NCBI GenBank assembly: GCA_008694505.1 | Contig: VZDJ01000301.1 | Location: 7,858,063-7,922,062, forward strand | Origin: Cyanoderma ruficeps | Lineage: Eukaryota > Chordata > Aves > Passeriformes > Timaliidae | DNA length: 64,000 nt | Direction of reading: 5' to 3' | Part shown: positions 48,832 through 60,092 of the stretch, piece after piece | Layout: the number at the start of each line of letters is the position of its first letter | Numbering within the stretch: position 1 is the first letter of the stretch | Position numbers and translations under genes: made by a program | The notes under the pieces: model-generated | The model's input: the letters and a program-made list of their open reading frames with translations, nothing else | Database searches by the model: none | Told to the model about the DNA's origin: nothing

Positions 48832-51170
48832 ATATGCACCTACATCTATGCACATACATATGAAAATGAACACTCATAACTGAAGCAAAAATGCTTTTCT
48901 GCCTTTTTGGTTATTCATTTTTTCAATATCCCGATCAGGTTTTATGGCTCATTTTATAGCCCTGAACTTGTTCCTAAGTGAGGGTAGAAGTGACTGAACG
49001 TAAGGCTGATCCCAGGTATCCCATTTTGTTTGTCCACTGCTTGTCCAGGGATGAGGAAGAAACTCGACTTGAAAATTCGTTTTTCATCATCTAATATAAA
49101 CAAGTGTGTTTCAAAATATATCCCTTTGATTTTTCATATTTACAGACTGGCACAGGTCTGTCCATGGTGACCTAAAGACAGATAAATATTCATGGGTGTG
49201 CATTGATTTAAGACAATGTACAGCATTCACACTTTTTTTGGCATACACATGTCTAAAAATATTATGGTATGTTTTTTCCTTGTAAGTTTTAGATTATATC
49301 CTCAGCTGGTTGTACTGATTGCACTAATCCTTTCAGGTTTATTCAATTAGTATTTAATGCAACATACTGGATTCCATATTCATTAGGAATTTCCAAATCA
49401 CCATTTTAATGTGAAAAACAAAAGGTGTCCATGAATCAGTGAATAAATGAGCAGGTGTATGGCAAGATCCGTTTTAAATATATGGAACTGATGCTTTGAA
49501 AACTCGTGTAACACCATGGCAGTTTCCCAAGGTAGCATCCTACACAGCATCCAAACACGGAGTAATTATTGAATATTTTAAAACCCTGTAATTTAGGACT
49601 GGAGGAGTCAGATCACACTGCTTTGAAATCAGTAGTCAAATTCTTCTTCTACTTTGTTCTAAGGAAAGGTGAACATTAGGAGGGGCACTCCCCACATCCC
49701 AACCCAAGAGCTCTGCTGTGTCAGAAGGAAGAGGAAAAGGTGCCTGCAGTGTTGGGAGTGGCTGTACATCCAAATGGTGGTGGCTTGTAGGGGAATTAGG
49801 AGGAAAAAAAAGGCTCTGGTATCTTTCCCCTGCTTTTTTAGGTCTGCTAAAGAAGGAAACCTTAAAAAGAAAGAAACACTAAACAAAAATCCACCTGTTC
49901 CCAGGGGACAGAAGTGATTCCCACTAGCTTAAAAAAAGACTACAAAAATGTGTATATATACACATATATTTCTGTGTAAGAAGACAAATGAATGAATATT
50001 TTTTTTTCTCAATATGAGAAAGAAAACAGAAAAAGTATTCTTTGGCATCTTTGAGTTTACTCAGCTCAGAAATATGCCTCAAAGTTCAGACCAAAGTTGA
50101 CCAATCCTCCAAAGCTGCTTATAGCTGCAGATAGTGACATTTGTTTCCAGTTGTGAATGGGAGTAAGGTAGAAAACCACAGTAATGCCTGGAGCCCGTTG
50201 AATGGAAGTGCCTGTTCTCCTGTATTAGATGGTGCAGAGTTGTCAGAATCCACATCCCAGCGCTGGGAAGGGAGGCAGGGATTGTGGTGAAGGTTTGCCA
50301 GGTCTGGTTTTAGGGACGTGTGTGCCTCATCTGCAGAGCGCAACGTGAAGCAGAGCCCTTCACTCAGCAGCAGCAAATAAATACAAGGAGGCAAAGGGCT
50401 GAGTACAACACCTCGGGGAGCAGAGCAGGGCAGGAGAGGAGGATGGACAGAAGCTGCTGAGAGATGCAAATGGGCTCATGGCTAAGGAGAGATGAGGCAA
50501 ACCCGGGCAAAACGGTTCCACTTAACCTACCTAACCTGCTTAACTAAATAAACCCTTCCTGTGACATGCAGCGGGGTTTCCCTCAAAGGCCACAGTCATT
50601 AGATGAAAGAGTTAAAGACAGAACACTCTGAAAGAATTAACTTTGATGTTTAAATGTGTTTTTGGCATGTAAATACACCTGTCAAAGGAAAAGGAACAAA
50701 ACACCCAGTGCAGTGAATATAAGGTGTTTTATTTTTTGTTTGGGAAGGGTGGGTTAAGTTAGGGCTGTGGTGGTTTGGATTTTTTTCTTTTTTTTTGTAG
50801 GTAAATCATTTTCTTTTTAAATGAAATTCTGTTTGACTGCATGAAATATGAACAGTAATTAAATGCACAGTCTGTGGGCCTTCCATACTTTAAAGCTCTT
50901 TCTTAAAAAAAAAAAAAACCAAACCCAACACAACTGCTCACCTCAGACAGGCCAATTACCCAAGAATGATGGAGTCAAGAGGAAAGTAGCTAAATTTCTT
51001 TACTTGAATGATCACAACCACAAGCCAGTGATTAGTCCCTGCAGCACCAGCGGGGATGTGGTGGGGACACTCACATTGGAAGACTTCAAATAGTCATTTC
51101 CTTGGTTAAAATAAAATCTGACTGCACTAAATAGACAGTTTTTAATCTCAATTGGACATCTGAAGATTTC
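48832..51170. other. Noncoding stretch, no gene recognised
   Basis: AT-rich from 48832 to about 49620, then mixed. A 16-bp palindrome TGTGTATATATACACA lies at 49949-49964, which simple TA/TG sequence explains. A and T runs are present near 50785-50800 and 50906-50919. No gene or named repeat is seen. Confidence 0.5.
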
Positions 51171-51400
51171 TCAAGCTGTTGTTGGCTGCGGCAGAAACAA
51201 ATTTTTCTGCTTTGTTGATTAAACCAGTGGTCTCCACCATTGCTTATCGGCCTGCGACGAGCTGTTCTTTTTAATTAAAAGTGAGCCACCACGAGAGAGC
51301 AATTAACAGCTAGTAATTACTGTGCTCTTCAGAACTGCAACATTTTGCCTTTCATTCCAATTATATAATGGACAAGTGGCTTTTTGATCTTCAAATTAGT
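51170..51400. promoter_or_regulatory. Candidate conserved noncoding element
   Basis: The segment is repeat-free, with several intact CpG in AT-rich surroundings (GGCTGCGGC, TTATCGGCC, TGCGACGAGC, CCACGAG). Repeated homeodomain-type cores occur: TTGATTAAAC, TTTTTAATTAAAAG, GCAATTAACAG and AGTAATTACTG. The pattern resembles ancient developmental enhancers. I infer this from composition only. Confidence 0.3.
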
Positions 51401-54400
51401 GAGCTCTTGTACTATTTGTTTTGAGGCAGATTTGGAAGGTTAATGATGGCCTGTGGTGGCACTCTTTCCACTGACTGATGTAAGACAAGAAAAAAAGGGG
51501 AAGGAAACAGGAATAGTCTATCAAGAAATGCAAATGCTGCCTTCATGATAATGAACAGGAGAAACACAGGCAACTTAATATGCAGGTTATTTAATACAAA
51601 CCAAATAAGCTCTTGTTTTAGTGCTAGCCCGTGCTATGGAATTCTTTTTTCCTTTTTCTCTCTCTTTTTTTTTTTAATTTAAAAAAAGTTTAATTAAACA
51701 TTTCAATATAGATTCTTTAGAGAGTGATACATAACATTTAACTGTTTGATACTTAATTGTGTTTGCCTTTGATTGTGGCACCTATAGTTAAATGTTGTAC
51801 AACATTACTGAGGCATTGAACTGTCCCCTAGGACATGCAAGGCATTGACTTTGTCTAAAATCTTTTAAGTAATAAGTCTTAATATATTTAATGGCCACTG
51901 TGCCCTTTGAGTACAAGGAGCCCTTACATCACAAACAGTTGTCTAATTTTAATTAATATTGATTTGCATCTCTTAAATAAAAACTATAATTGTTGCTCTT
52001 TCTTATGGCTCTATAATAATCCTAGAGGATGGACATGGGGAATGTGCTGTGTGTATAGGAGTGTGTGTTTTAAAGAAAAGATCAATAATGCTGTTATTAG
52101 GGCAGATCTCTGCTCTTTTGATTAGAACTGCTGCAATCAGCTGAGTGCTGCTCTGCTGACTTACACCACTCGTGGTCTTGGCATCTGATTTTTTTAAATG
52201 GTTATTATTACTGGTATTACTTTTTTAGGTACAAATACAAACAAGGTTTGTGCTGGTCTCGGCTACCCTGATTTTTTGCAAGGAGTCAACAGCTGTAGTA
52301 TTCTGCTGCCTCCTGAATGGATTAAGAATTTGGCACTTTGGTTTTGCTGTGCATGGCTGGAGTATGCATATCTGCACAGCTTAACAAAACCACAGACCCC
52401 GCTAAACAGACAAATTACAGAGGATGTGGAAAAAAGAAGGTATCTTCAGTGTGATGGATAAAGCATAAATCTCTTTCTATGGATTGCTGAAACAAGACCC
52501 ATGTTTATATTTCTTCACATCCATTGATTTGGTTTTTCCTTGACTAAACACAATCATTAGTTACAGAAGTAACAGTAGGTGTGACAGAATAGAGACCAAC
52601 CTTTTCTTTTGGGCTGTGGAAGCTTTAGTCTTGCAGTTGTTCCTGTAGGAGAGAAATGGACTGTTGGTTTTCTTGGAGGCAGAATCAGGTTTGTGTTGAA
52701 AAATGGTGTAAAAATCACGTTTTTAAAAGTGTTTAAAAATGGTTTGCATTGTGTTTTCAAGTGTCCACCTAAAACCTGAGCTGGAGTATGATAGTATAAT
52801 TAGGATTTTTAAAAAGGGCTCTGCAAGCAGCATGCCAGGCTGGTTTGCACGGCTTATGGCCTGCTGGATAACTGCAAGCTGAGCTCTTGAAAATGTACAT
52901 TGAGATTCTCTTCCCATGCCTTGGCAGACAAAACTTCCACTGACAAAATTTTGGCCTGTGAAGAGTTCAGGACCAAATCCACACACAGGGTGTGGGAGGT
53001 GTGAGTTGGAGAGTGGGAAAATAAAGGGACCGAATAAAAATATTTCAAGCAGAAATAGGGACAATATACATGCAGACAATTTTGAAAAAAAAAGAAATCA
53101 GGTGCTCTAAAGTTTTAATCTCTTTAGAGGAAACAGTTTTGCTGAATGGGACAAATGTTGACTTTTCAATTACAGGTTGGTTAAGGATCACGGGCTGTTT
53201 TGGTTCACTGTGTAGAGCAGTACTCCCAAGTGGTTGCAGGTTTGAAGATGAATGTGTGCTCTTTGTCTGAGCTGGATGCAACCCCTCACGGCAGTACTTG
53301 CCACGGGCTGAGATGTCCCCAGTGTGATGTTTGTCTGTTCTGCAGGGATGGGGGGGAAGTATCAGGGCTGCAGTCTCCATCCTCTCCCATTCCTACAGTC
53401 GTTTGAATGGGTCCCAGCAGCTCTCCATTGTTTTCTTAATTCACACCGCACTGGGGTTTCTCTGGAGATGTGAGGGCGAGGCTGAGATGACACAGGATCT
53501 CTGGGCCTCTGAAATGAACTGGGGTCATGCTGGGGAAAATGGATAGAAAGGAGTAAAGGCTCAACTTGGGAATTTAGGAAGGTAATGTCAGGAGAAGTTG
53601 AGAGAGCAGGACACACTTGAGCTGAACTTACTGGAGACGTACAGCAAAAACCTTCTCAATTTTCAATTTTTGCTTTTACACCAGCGAGCCAATGCATTCC
53701 TTGGGTCCAGGCCTAGGGGAGGTGAGGTGTGTGCACTTCCAGGAACACCCCTGAAAAGTAACTTCTCCCATGGGGAGGGTTCCCTCTCTCATTTTCTAAT
53801 CATTGCATATCCATAAACACTGATTATGTGTAGTTAGAGATTTCTGATGATTATTGTTGGTGGTGATTTCTGCGCCCAAGACCAGTTTCATGGTCACTTT
53901 GCCTATTATCTGTCCCTGCAGCATGGCCCTCATCTGGTACAGTTCTGTATTTAATAACATCCTGAGGGGGTTCAGGAAAATGGTAAAAGGAATCAGAAAA
54001 ATCATTGAGATCATTGCTATGACCTGAGCTTGGGCATTTATAATATTTAATTAAATATAAATATGAACTTGGCTGTGGTCGTTTGCACACAGCCCGCAGG
54101 GCAAAGGCCCAAATGTTAAATGCTGACAGCTCAGGATGACACCCAGTGTATACAGATATATTTACATGCTCAGGGTGCCATGAAAGGTAAACCAAACCTG
54201 AAAATCTGGTATATTTTAGGTGTTAAGGAAGAAGAGGAATAATGGTTCAATCAGTGGCAGTGCTGCTCTTCACTGCGGTGAAAGTCTCCGAGAATTTCTG
54301 AATTACGGTTATTAATGTTGAAACCATTCATTTTGGGAAACTAGATGATGCTCCCCAGCCCTTGAGTGATGCCCCTGCATCCTCAGGGACTTCACCCCAG

Positions 54401-55600
54401 CTTATCCTGATGGATATCAGCAGGACAGGAGGATCCAAGCATTTTCTTCCTCTCTTGCAAACTCTTCACCATATATCTACATGCTGGAACCCAAAAGGGA
54501 GCCCTGGCAGCAGCTCCTGAGGTTCACCTCCTTAAATAATCCATTCCCTTGATCTGCACACATGTGGTGACTCTGGGTAATGGGAGCTGCACATGCTGGG
54601 TAGAGGGAGACTAAACCTTTCCTACATTTTTACTGGAGAAATACTGGAAATGGGATGGTGGCAGCCAACTACGTTGTGAGGGCTCTTGTCAGAAATATGA
54701 TTAGGAATTTGTTTCCATGTAGCTCACACGGTAACAGACATGAGCCTTGAGCCAGACGAATAGTGGGTAATACCTAGAGAAGGAAAAGTGTTCTCTGAGA
54801 TGTTTAAATGAGAATTCCAGAGCAGATGAAAATTGGCCTCTGAGGGAATAGCATTTTCTTTTTCTTCATAACTCCGGATAAAAATTCCAAATAGATCATC
54901 AGTATGTATATTGAGGGGAGATCACATTCCTGTGATATTGCTGGAAAATTCAGTAGCAATGTATTTTTCATTTTTGAATCTTTTTTTCTCTCTGAAAAAT
55001 TTTTTTCTTGGATTTTTGCCATATAATGCAATAAAATGCGCCCATGAGATACAGGAGATTTAAAGTCTGTTGGTGTTCATTACATTACACAGAGTCATAC
55101 AGAATTTAAGGTTCTATATGTTAGTCTGCTTCTGAATCAACACAGGCAAGTACATCCAAGGTAGGAGAAGCAAAACTCTGGATGCCTCTGCTGTAGCTGG
55201 AAATATGAGAATTAGTCTTCTGGATGTGTATTTATTTTGGAGTCTCAGAAAAACCCAATAGAAGCAGGGCTGCTTTATGTGAGGCTTGGAGTGAAAGAAT
55301 ATATATATTCACCAAAAAAGAAAGTGTGATCAATTTAACTTTCATCCTTTCTGCCTTGTCCTGTGTTGCTGTCACTTCTCCTAGGCAGAGCATGCAAGGC
55401 TCCACGAGGAGCCTTGAAAGGAATTGAAGTATAAATCACTGTGTTGTTAAAGAAGAAGATAACACAATTTTAAGTAATAAATTGCAATCTGTAGACTTTA
55501 GTGAGGAGAGCTCCACTCGAGTTCAGCTGGCCTGTTCTCTAGGATTTGTCTGGTTCTGTTTGCCATTTCCAGGCAGCTCTTCTTATGGCCACATCCTGCT
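51401..55600. other. Noncoding stretch, no gene recognised
   Basis: Largely AT-rich with T runs (51650-51680). The segment 53820-54200 is repeat-poor and evenly composed, with a TTTAATTAAA core near 54047, and might be conserved. It holds overlapping minus-strand open frames (53796-54195) with no recognisable product. No repeat family is identified. Confidence 0.5.
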
Positions 55601-55610
55601 TGGATATGGC

Positions 55611-55643
55611 AATACTTGGGTTAAAGTATTTAACCCAAGTATT
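55611..55643. repeat. Perfect 15-bp inverted repeat with 3-nt spacer
   Basis: AATACTTGGGTTAAA (55611-55625) is followed by GTA and then by its exact reverse complement TTTAACCCAAGTATT (55629-55643). The arms are not simple repeat, so chance is a poor explanation. The structure could form a hairpin in RNA or a cruciform in DNA. It is more likely the trace of a template switch during replication than a functional site, although a paired binding site is possible. Confidence 0.9.
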
Positions 55644-56490
55644 CAGAGTGTTTCTCACTGCAGAGGTATTTTTAAATTGTCTGCAGATATATCTGAAAAA
55701 TGGCAATGTTGAGGCAACATTCCTTTAAGAATATTATTTTTTCTCAGCAGAGGAAAAGGAAGTTTCTTCAGACAGTTTTGAAATGTTCAGTCTTTCAAAA
55801 AAAATCAAAAAGATAACTTTAAAAAGATGTGATATCCATCACCCATTTTGTGATACACCTTGATTTTTAATAGTTGAATTAAAAAAAAATATTTGCAAAG
55901 ATCCTCCAAAATGTTTGGAGTCCTGGCTTTGACATCATTCCTGTTTTGTATGCTTTCTTCACAAATCCAATCCCAAATTACCAAATTATCATTATTTTTT
56001 TTAATTGCATTTTTGCTTAAATTTCCTCCAGGTTTCAAACCTTCTGCCCACAATGAGATTCCTCCCTCCCTTTCTCTACTATGAGTGTCATACAAAGAGA
56101 TACTGAGATCTTCATGCCTCACACTAGAAAACCAGTAATGGGTTATTTTTTTGGCTGGAGCTAACAGCTATTAAATCCCTCCTGCTTTGCCAATGTCTCT
56201 CCTCCAGTGAGCACCGTGTGCTAATCTCCTGTTCTTCCAGTCTATGCATCCATGCCTAATGTGGGGAAACAGGCTTAAACCTGTTAAACTCATGTTAAAT
56301 GCTCCGAGTTGGCTTTTACAGCTGTCCACATCCAAAGGTGGGAGGGCATCCCCAAGCCTTCCCAGCACTGCCAGTGATGCAGAGTGTGAGCAGGCATGAA
56401 GCATTTTGCATTCAGCTGCACATTGTAAAGTTGGAGCTCTGGCTTTTGAAGTTGCCTGCTGGTACCACCACTTCTGCCAGGTTGTTTTAA
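55644..56490. other. Noncoding stretch, nothing recognised
   Basis: AT-rich sequence with A runs at 55797-55804 and 55880-55889, then mixed DNA leading to the CR1 copy. No gene, RNA or repeat family was identified. Confidence 0.55.
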
Positions 56491-56492
56491 AC

Positions 56493-57120
56493 AATCACAG
56501 AATCATCCCATGGTTTGGGTTAGAAGGGACCCTAAAGCTCCTCTCATTTCAACCCCCCTGCAATTGGCAGGGACACCTTCCACTATCCCAGGTTGCTCCA
56601 AGCCTCGTCCAGCCTTGGACACTTCCAAGGATGGGGCAGCCACAGCTTCTCTGGGCACCCTGTGCCAGGGCCTCTCCACCCTCACAGGAAACAATTCCTT
56701 CCCAATATCCCATCTAATCCAGCCCTCTGTCAGCATGAAGCCATTCCCTCCTTGTCCTGTCACTCCAGACCCTTGTCCCAAGTCCCTGTCCAGCTCTCCT
56801 GGAGCCCCTTTAGGCACAGGAAGGGGCTCTGAGGTCTCTCTGGACCTTCCCCTCCAGGGTGAACACCCCCAGCTCTCAGCCTTTTTCCACGACAGAGGCG
56901 CTCCAAGCTCCATGTGATCACCTTCAAGGCTTCCTCTGGACTCATTCCAACAGAAGTTTGTCCTTCATATGTCAGGGAACCCAGAGCTGGACGCAACCCT
57001 CCAGGTGGGATCTCATGGGAGCAGAGCAGAGGGGAGAATCTCCTGCCCTGACCTGCTGCCCACGCTGCTCCTGATGCAGGTCAGGAAGGTGAAGGTGACC
57101 GTGGCCTCCTCAGCTGGATC
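56493..57120 (-). mobile_element. CR1 LINE, 5'-truncated, minus strand
   Basis: The left edge ACAATCACAGAATCATCCCA is the reverse complement of the CR1 3' end, so the element points leftward. Following phrases (AGAAGGGACCCTAAAGCTC, ACACCTTCCACTATCCCAGG, TTGCTCCAAGC, GGCAGCCACAGCTTCTCTGG, GAGCTGGACGCAACCCTCCA) follow the CR1 consensus in order to about 57090, after which the match fades. Minus-strand positions 56748-56614 encode the decayed end of the CR1 reverse-transcriptase protein, including WHRVPREAVAAPSLEV. Only about 0.6 kb of the roughly 4.5-kb element is present, so it cannot move. The wording (GGCAGCCACAGCTTCTCTGG) fits songbird-type copies better than chicken ones as I remember them. 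Confidence 0.95.
56614..56748 (-). pseudogene. Remnant of CR1 ORF2 polymerase C-terminus
   Basis: Read leftward, this segment gives GNGFMLTEGWIRWDIGKELF and then PVRVERPWHRVPREAVAAPS. It matches the conserved tail of the CR1 reverse-transcriptase protein, in which hydrophobic and basic residues alternate around a WHRLPREVV-like core. The reverse-transcriptase and endonuclease domains are absent. It is not expressed as a host gene. Confidence 0.8.
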
Positions 57121-59790
57121 CAGGCTGCTTGAACAGTTCCTCTTACCCACCTGTGAGATAAATGCTGCGATAAATAATTTCCCAGCTTTGGGAGCCTTGC
57201 CTTTTAGTGGAGTCAGACGCTGTTTCCTCACCCAGGACTTGTCTGTGGGGCTGGCTGGTGAACAGAAGTGATGCCAGCCTCTTTGGGGAGCACAGAAACC
57301 ATGTCAGCTGCAGAATGTGTTTGTGCTGTGCCACCATAGCCTGGTTTTCTCTTAAGGGCAGCAGAAGCCAAAGGATCCCCTCTGTTTAGAAACCCACGGA
57401 TTTGGTAGCAGTGGGAGATACTTGTCCAGGGACTTGCTGGATGCCACGTCAGGAGAATGGAAACCATGCAGTGGACTGTAAATTAATTAAAATTTTGTGT
57501 GATGGGCGCTGTTTTTTGCAAGTCCAAGTTTCATCTAGTGCTGTGACTTTTAAAACATGGTTAACTTTTGTACTGTGCTGCTTTTCCTTGCTCTCTGCAT
57601 AATGGAAGATAATGTCCTGGTTGCCCAGCCCCTTTTCCAGCAAATTAAAGACATTTTGTTTGCATGCTGGTCACTTAAATTTACATTGTTCTAGGAATAT
57701 AATGTACATTCCTGGGAAAATACTCTTTTTCCAATAGAGGGAGTGTTAGTGCCAGGCAATGCCCTTCTTTCTCACTCTCTGCATCTTGTAAACTTACCTA
57801 TAAGCAAATAAAGAGTGTCTTGTGGCTTGGTGCTGTTTGGGCTGAGTTTGCTCCCCACTCTGCACCAGCCAACTGACTTCTCTGAGCTGTGACACTCACA
57901 CAAAAAAGATCAATCTATTCACAACAGCAGAGTGGAGGGAAAGCAGGTCCTCCCAGAAACCTGCCTCTGGATGGTAGGGCTGAGTCCTCGTCTCTGTCAC
58001 CCTTTGCATTCGTTTGCCTAATCTCTTGCAGACAAAAAAGTCATGTTGGCATCCAGAAGTTCTTTAAAGAAAAGAAAAGAAAAAAAAAGGCAAAAAATTA
58101 AAGAAAGGAATTCAAACCTCTAATCCCTGTCACCTTCCCCTCTGAAAGCTGGGGGTGGTGCGGGCTGGGGAGGAGTCGGGCAGCTCCGGCTCTCAGAACA
58201 AAACTGATCTAAACCCTTTGCACACCAGACAAAGCCTGGGAAGGGGATGCCCGTCTGGGAGCAGCAGCTGGGCTGTGAACCCCGGGAGCCCTCTGCTCCG
58301 AGGCCTTCTGTTGGATCCCTGCCCTGCTCTGCCACTCCCTGGGGAGGTGGGATGCACTGGGACATCCCCAGCCCCCAGCTTTCCTTAGAGAAATCAGCCC
58401 CCCTGCCCCCGGGCATTTGAAAGGGAAGGGGCTGCTTAAAGGCAGGATGTGGGATAGCAAGTTGGCATCCAGCAGGGATTTGGGATGTGGTGATGAACGC
58501 GCTGAGTTCATACAGCTTGTGCGGAGGGTGTCCCATCCCAAGAACATTCCTTTGCTTTCCCTCCCCTCCGTAGCCGTGCAGGTTTGGGTGCTGGTTGGAG
58601 TCTGCGGGGCCAAATCCTGCTCCAGACTCAAATGACAACGGAATCTGCGCTCCTGCTGCAGGCGAGATCGGGATCTCATCCGACCTGAACTTAATCTCTA
58701 GCAGCTGCCCTGACTGGGGTTTACCTTCTGAGCAAGACAGGCAGCCACTGATTAAAACCCAAGTCAAGGGGGCAATGACCCCCAATTTACTGCCTGCCCT
58801 TGGGCGGTCGAGGGGGTTTAGAATTCAGCCCCCCAGCCTCTGAAAAGTCTGTGGGAGTGCAGGAGACTCCGGAGAAGTCTCTGGAGAACCAGGAGCATCA
58901 GAGCAGTGTGGGGAGGCAGAGGAGGCTGAGCAGAGCATTTGAGAGCCGGGCTGCATCTGCCCGGGCAAAACAAAGGCTGTAAATCCAGCGTGAATCATGG
59001 AAACGGAATTAACTCAAAATTATCCTTTCAAGGTGAAATATTAGTGGTTGCAACTGTTTGTTTTTTGTCACACGGGTGTGTGCCGCTGTGATTTTTAGGA
59101 ATCTTTTCCTGGTAATTTAGCTTCGGGATATTTGTCATGTGCTGTGATGTCTTTAATGGGGAGACATAATAGTGTGTGCTGAGGGACCTGTGGGTTCAAC
59201 ACCGAAGCAGACAGCACGTATTTAAAATGTAAAAGGCAGATTTATAATGTTTCCAGTGACACAGAATGATAAAAGCCAATGACCAAAAAATATGGAAAAT
59301 TAATTTAGATCGAAAGGAAGCATCCTTCTGTCTGTCTCACGTCTGCTGTTCTGGGATTTCTGCATAAATCTATATGTTTTGGTTCTATTTAGTGCTGTGG
59401 GTACTTTGATTAATTTAGCTACATGTTACTGTCATGTTGGGCACATTCATCTTCTGTCTTGAAACATGTACTCCTCAGCCTCTCTATCATTCCACCCCTT
59501 CAGGCCTTATTTTCATCACATTTAAGAGAACTCTCCCCTGCCTGTCTTTATCTTGTTAGGCTTTCAGCAGCTTAAGTTGAATCTTCATTCTTTCACTCTT
59601 GCTGTCAAACCTCCTTTACCAAGTTATCTCATTTTCCTATTCATAACATCTAACCCATTATATTTAATACTCAGACACAATTGCATCTGAACATTATGTA
59701 GGACTTGCCAGCACAAATACTTGTAAATGAAATCAGACCACCCCTGGAAAGAGCAGTGGTGGCTTCGCCTTGCCAGTGTGTTTTAAATTG
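57121..59790. other. Noncoding stretch, GC-rich between 58130 and 58950
   Basis: The segment 58130-58950 is GC-rich with moderate CpG. It carries a 221-codon minus-strand open frame (58120-58785) and overlapping plus-strand frames. The translations are proline-, serine- and glycine-rich, with no domain I recognise, so I treat them as chance frames. A GAAAA run lies at 58066-58105. No other repeat or RNA gene was identified. Confidence 0.5.
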
Positions 59791-59795
59791 AAAAA

Positions 59796-59875
59796 TGCCC
59801 AGGACTAAATCCAGTCCTGGAGTAAGTGAAGTCAGTAGAGCTTCATCTGCCGAGCTGAGATGGATTTGACCCTCC
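59796..59875 (+). repeat. Ancient amniote repeat relic
   Basis: CCAGGACTAAATCCAGTCCT, then GGAGTAAGTGAAGTCAGTAG, AGCTTCATCTGCC and GATGGATTTGACCCTCC, resembles a palindromic amniote repeat. That repeat reads approximately GGCCAAATTCTG, then GGAGTAACTCCATTGAAGTC, AATGGAGTTAC and GAGGATCTGGCCC. It is a decayed, probably nonautonomous DNA transposon, identified by eye. Confidence 0.4.
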
Positions 59876-59978
59876 AATAGCGAAAGCTGGAAGGTTAATA
59901 ACGATCACATAATCTGATATGAAGCAGAAATTAGTGTCAGAACTGTCCCAGTGGGGGTGTGTACATCTAAAGATGACA

Positions 59979-60092
59979 AAGCCCTTTACAAGGATGGGTA
60001 AATAATAATGTTCATACTGCAGCTGGAAAACTGAGGCAGGGAAGTGGAGGGACTTCCCAAATCTCAATAAGCTGTTCGTGTTGGGGCCAGAT
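59979..60092 (+). repeat. MIR/CORE-SINE-like fragment
   Basis: AAAGCCCTTTACAAGGATGG, GTAAATAATAATGTTCATAC, TGCAGCTGGAAAACTGAGGC and AGGGAAGTGGAGGGACTTCC correspond in order to the MIR 3' half. That half reads GCGCTTTACA, TATTATCCCCATTTTACAGA, TGAGGAAACTGAGGC, then AGAGAGGTTAAGTGACTTGCC. The match is diverged but continuous, and this is the better of the two MIR-like calls in the window. Confidence 0.6.

Noticed and set aside
49949..49964. 16-bp palindrome TGTGTATATATACACA
   Set aside because: Alternating TA/TG sequence makes this a common chance palindrome.
58120..58785. 221-codon open frame, minus strand
   Set aside because: It lies in GC-rich DNA, overlaps frames on the other strand, and shows proline/serine/glycine-rich unrecognisable sequence.
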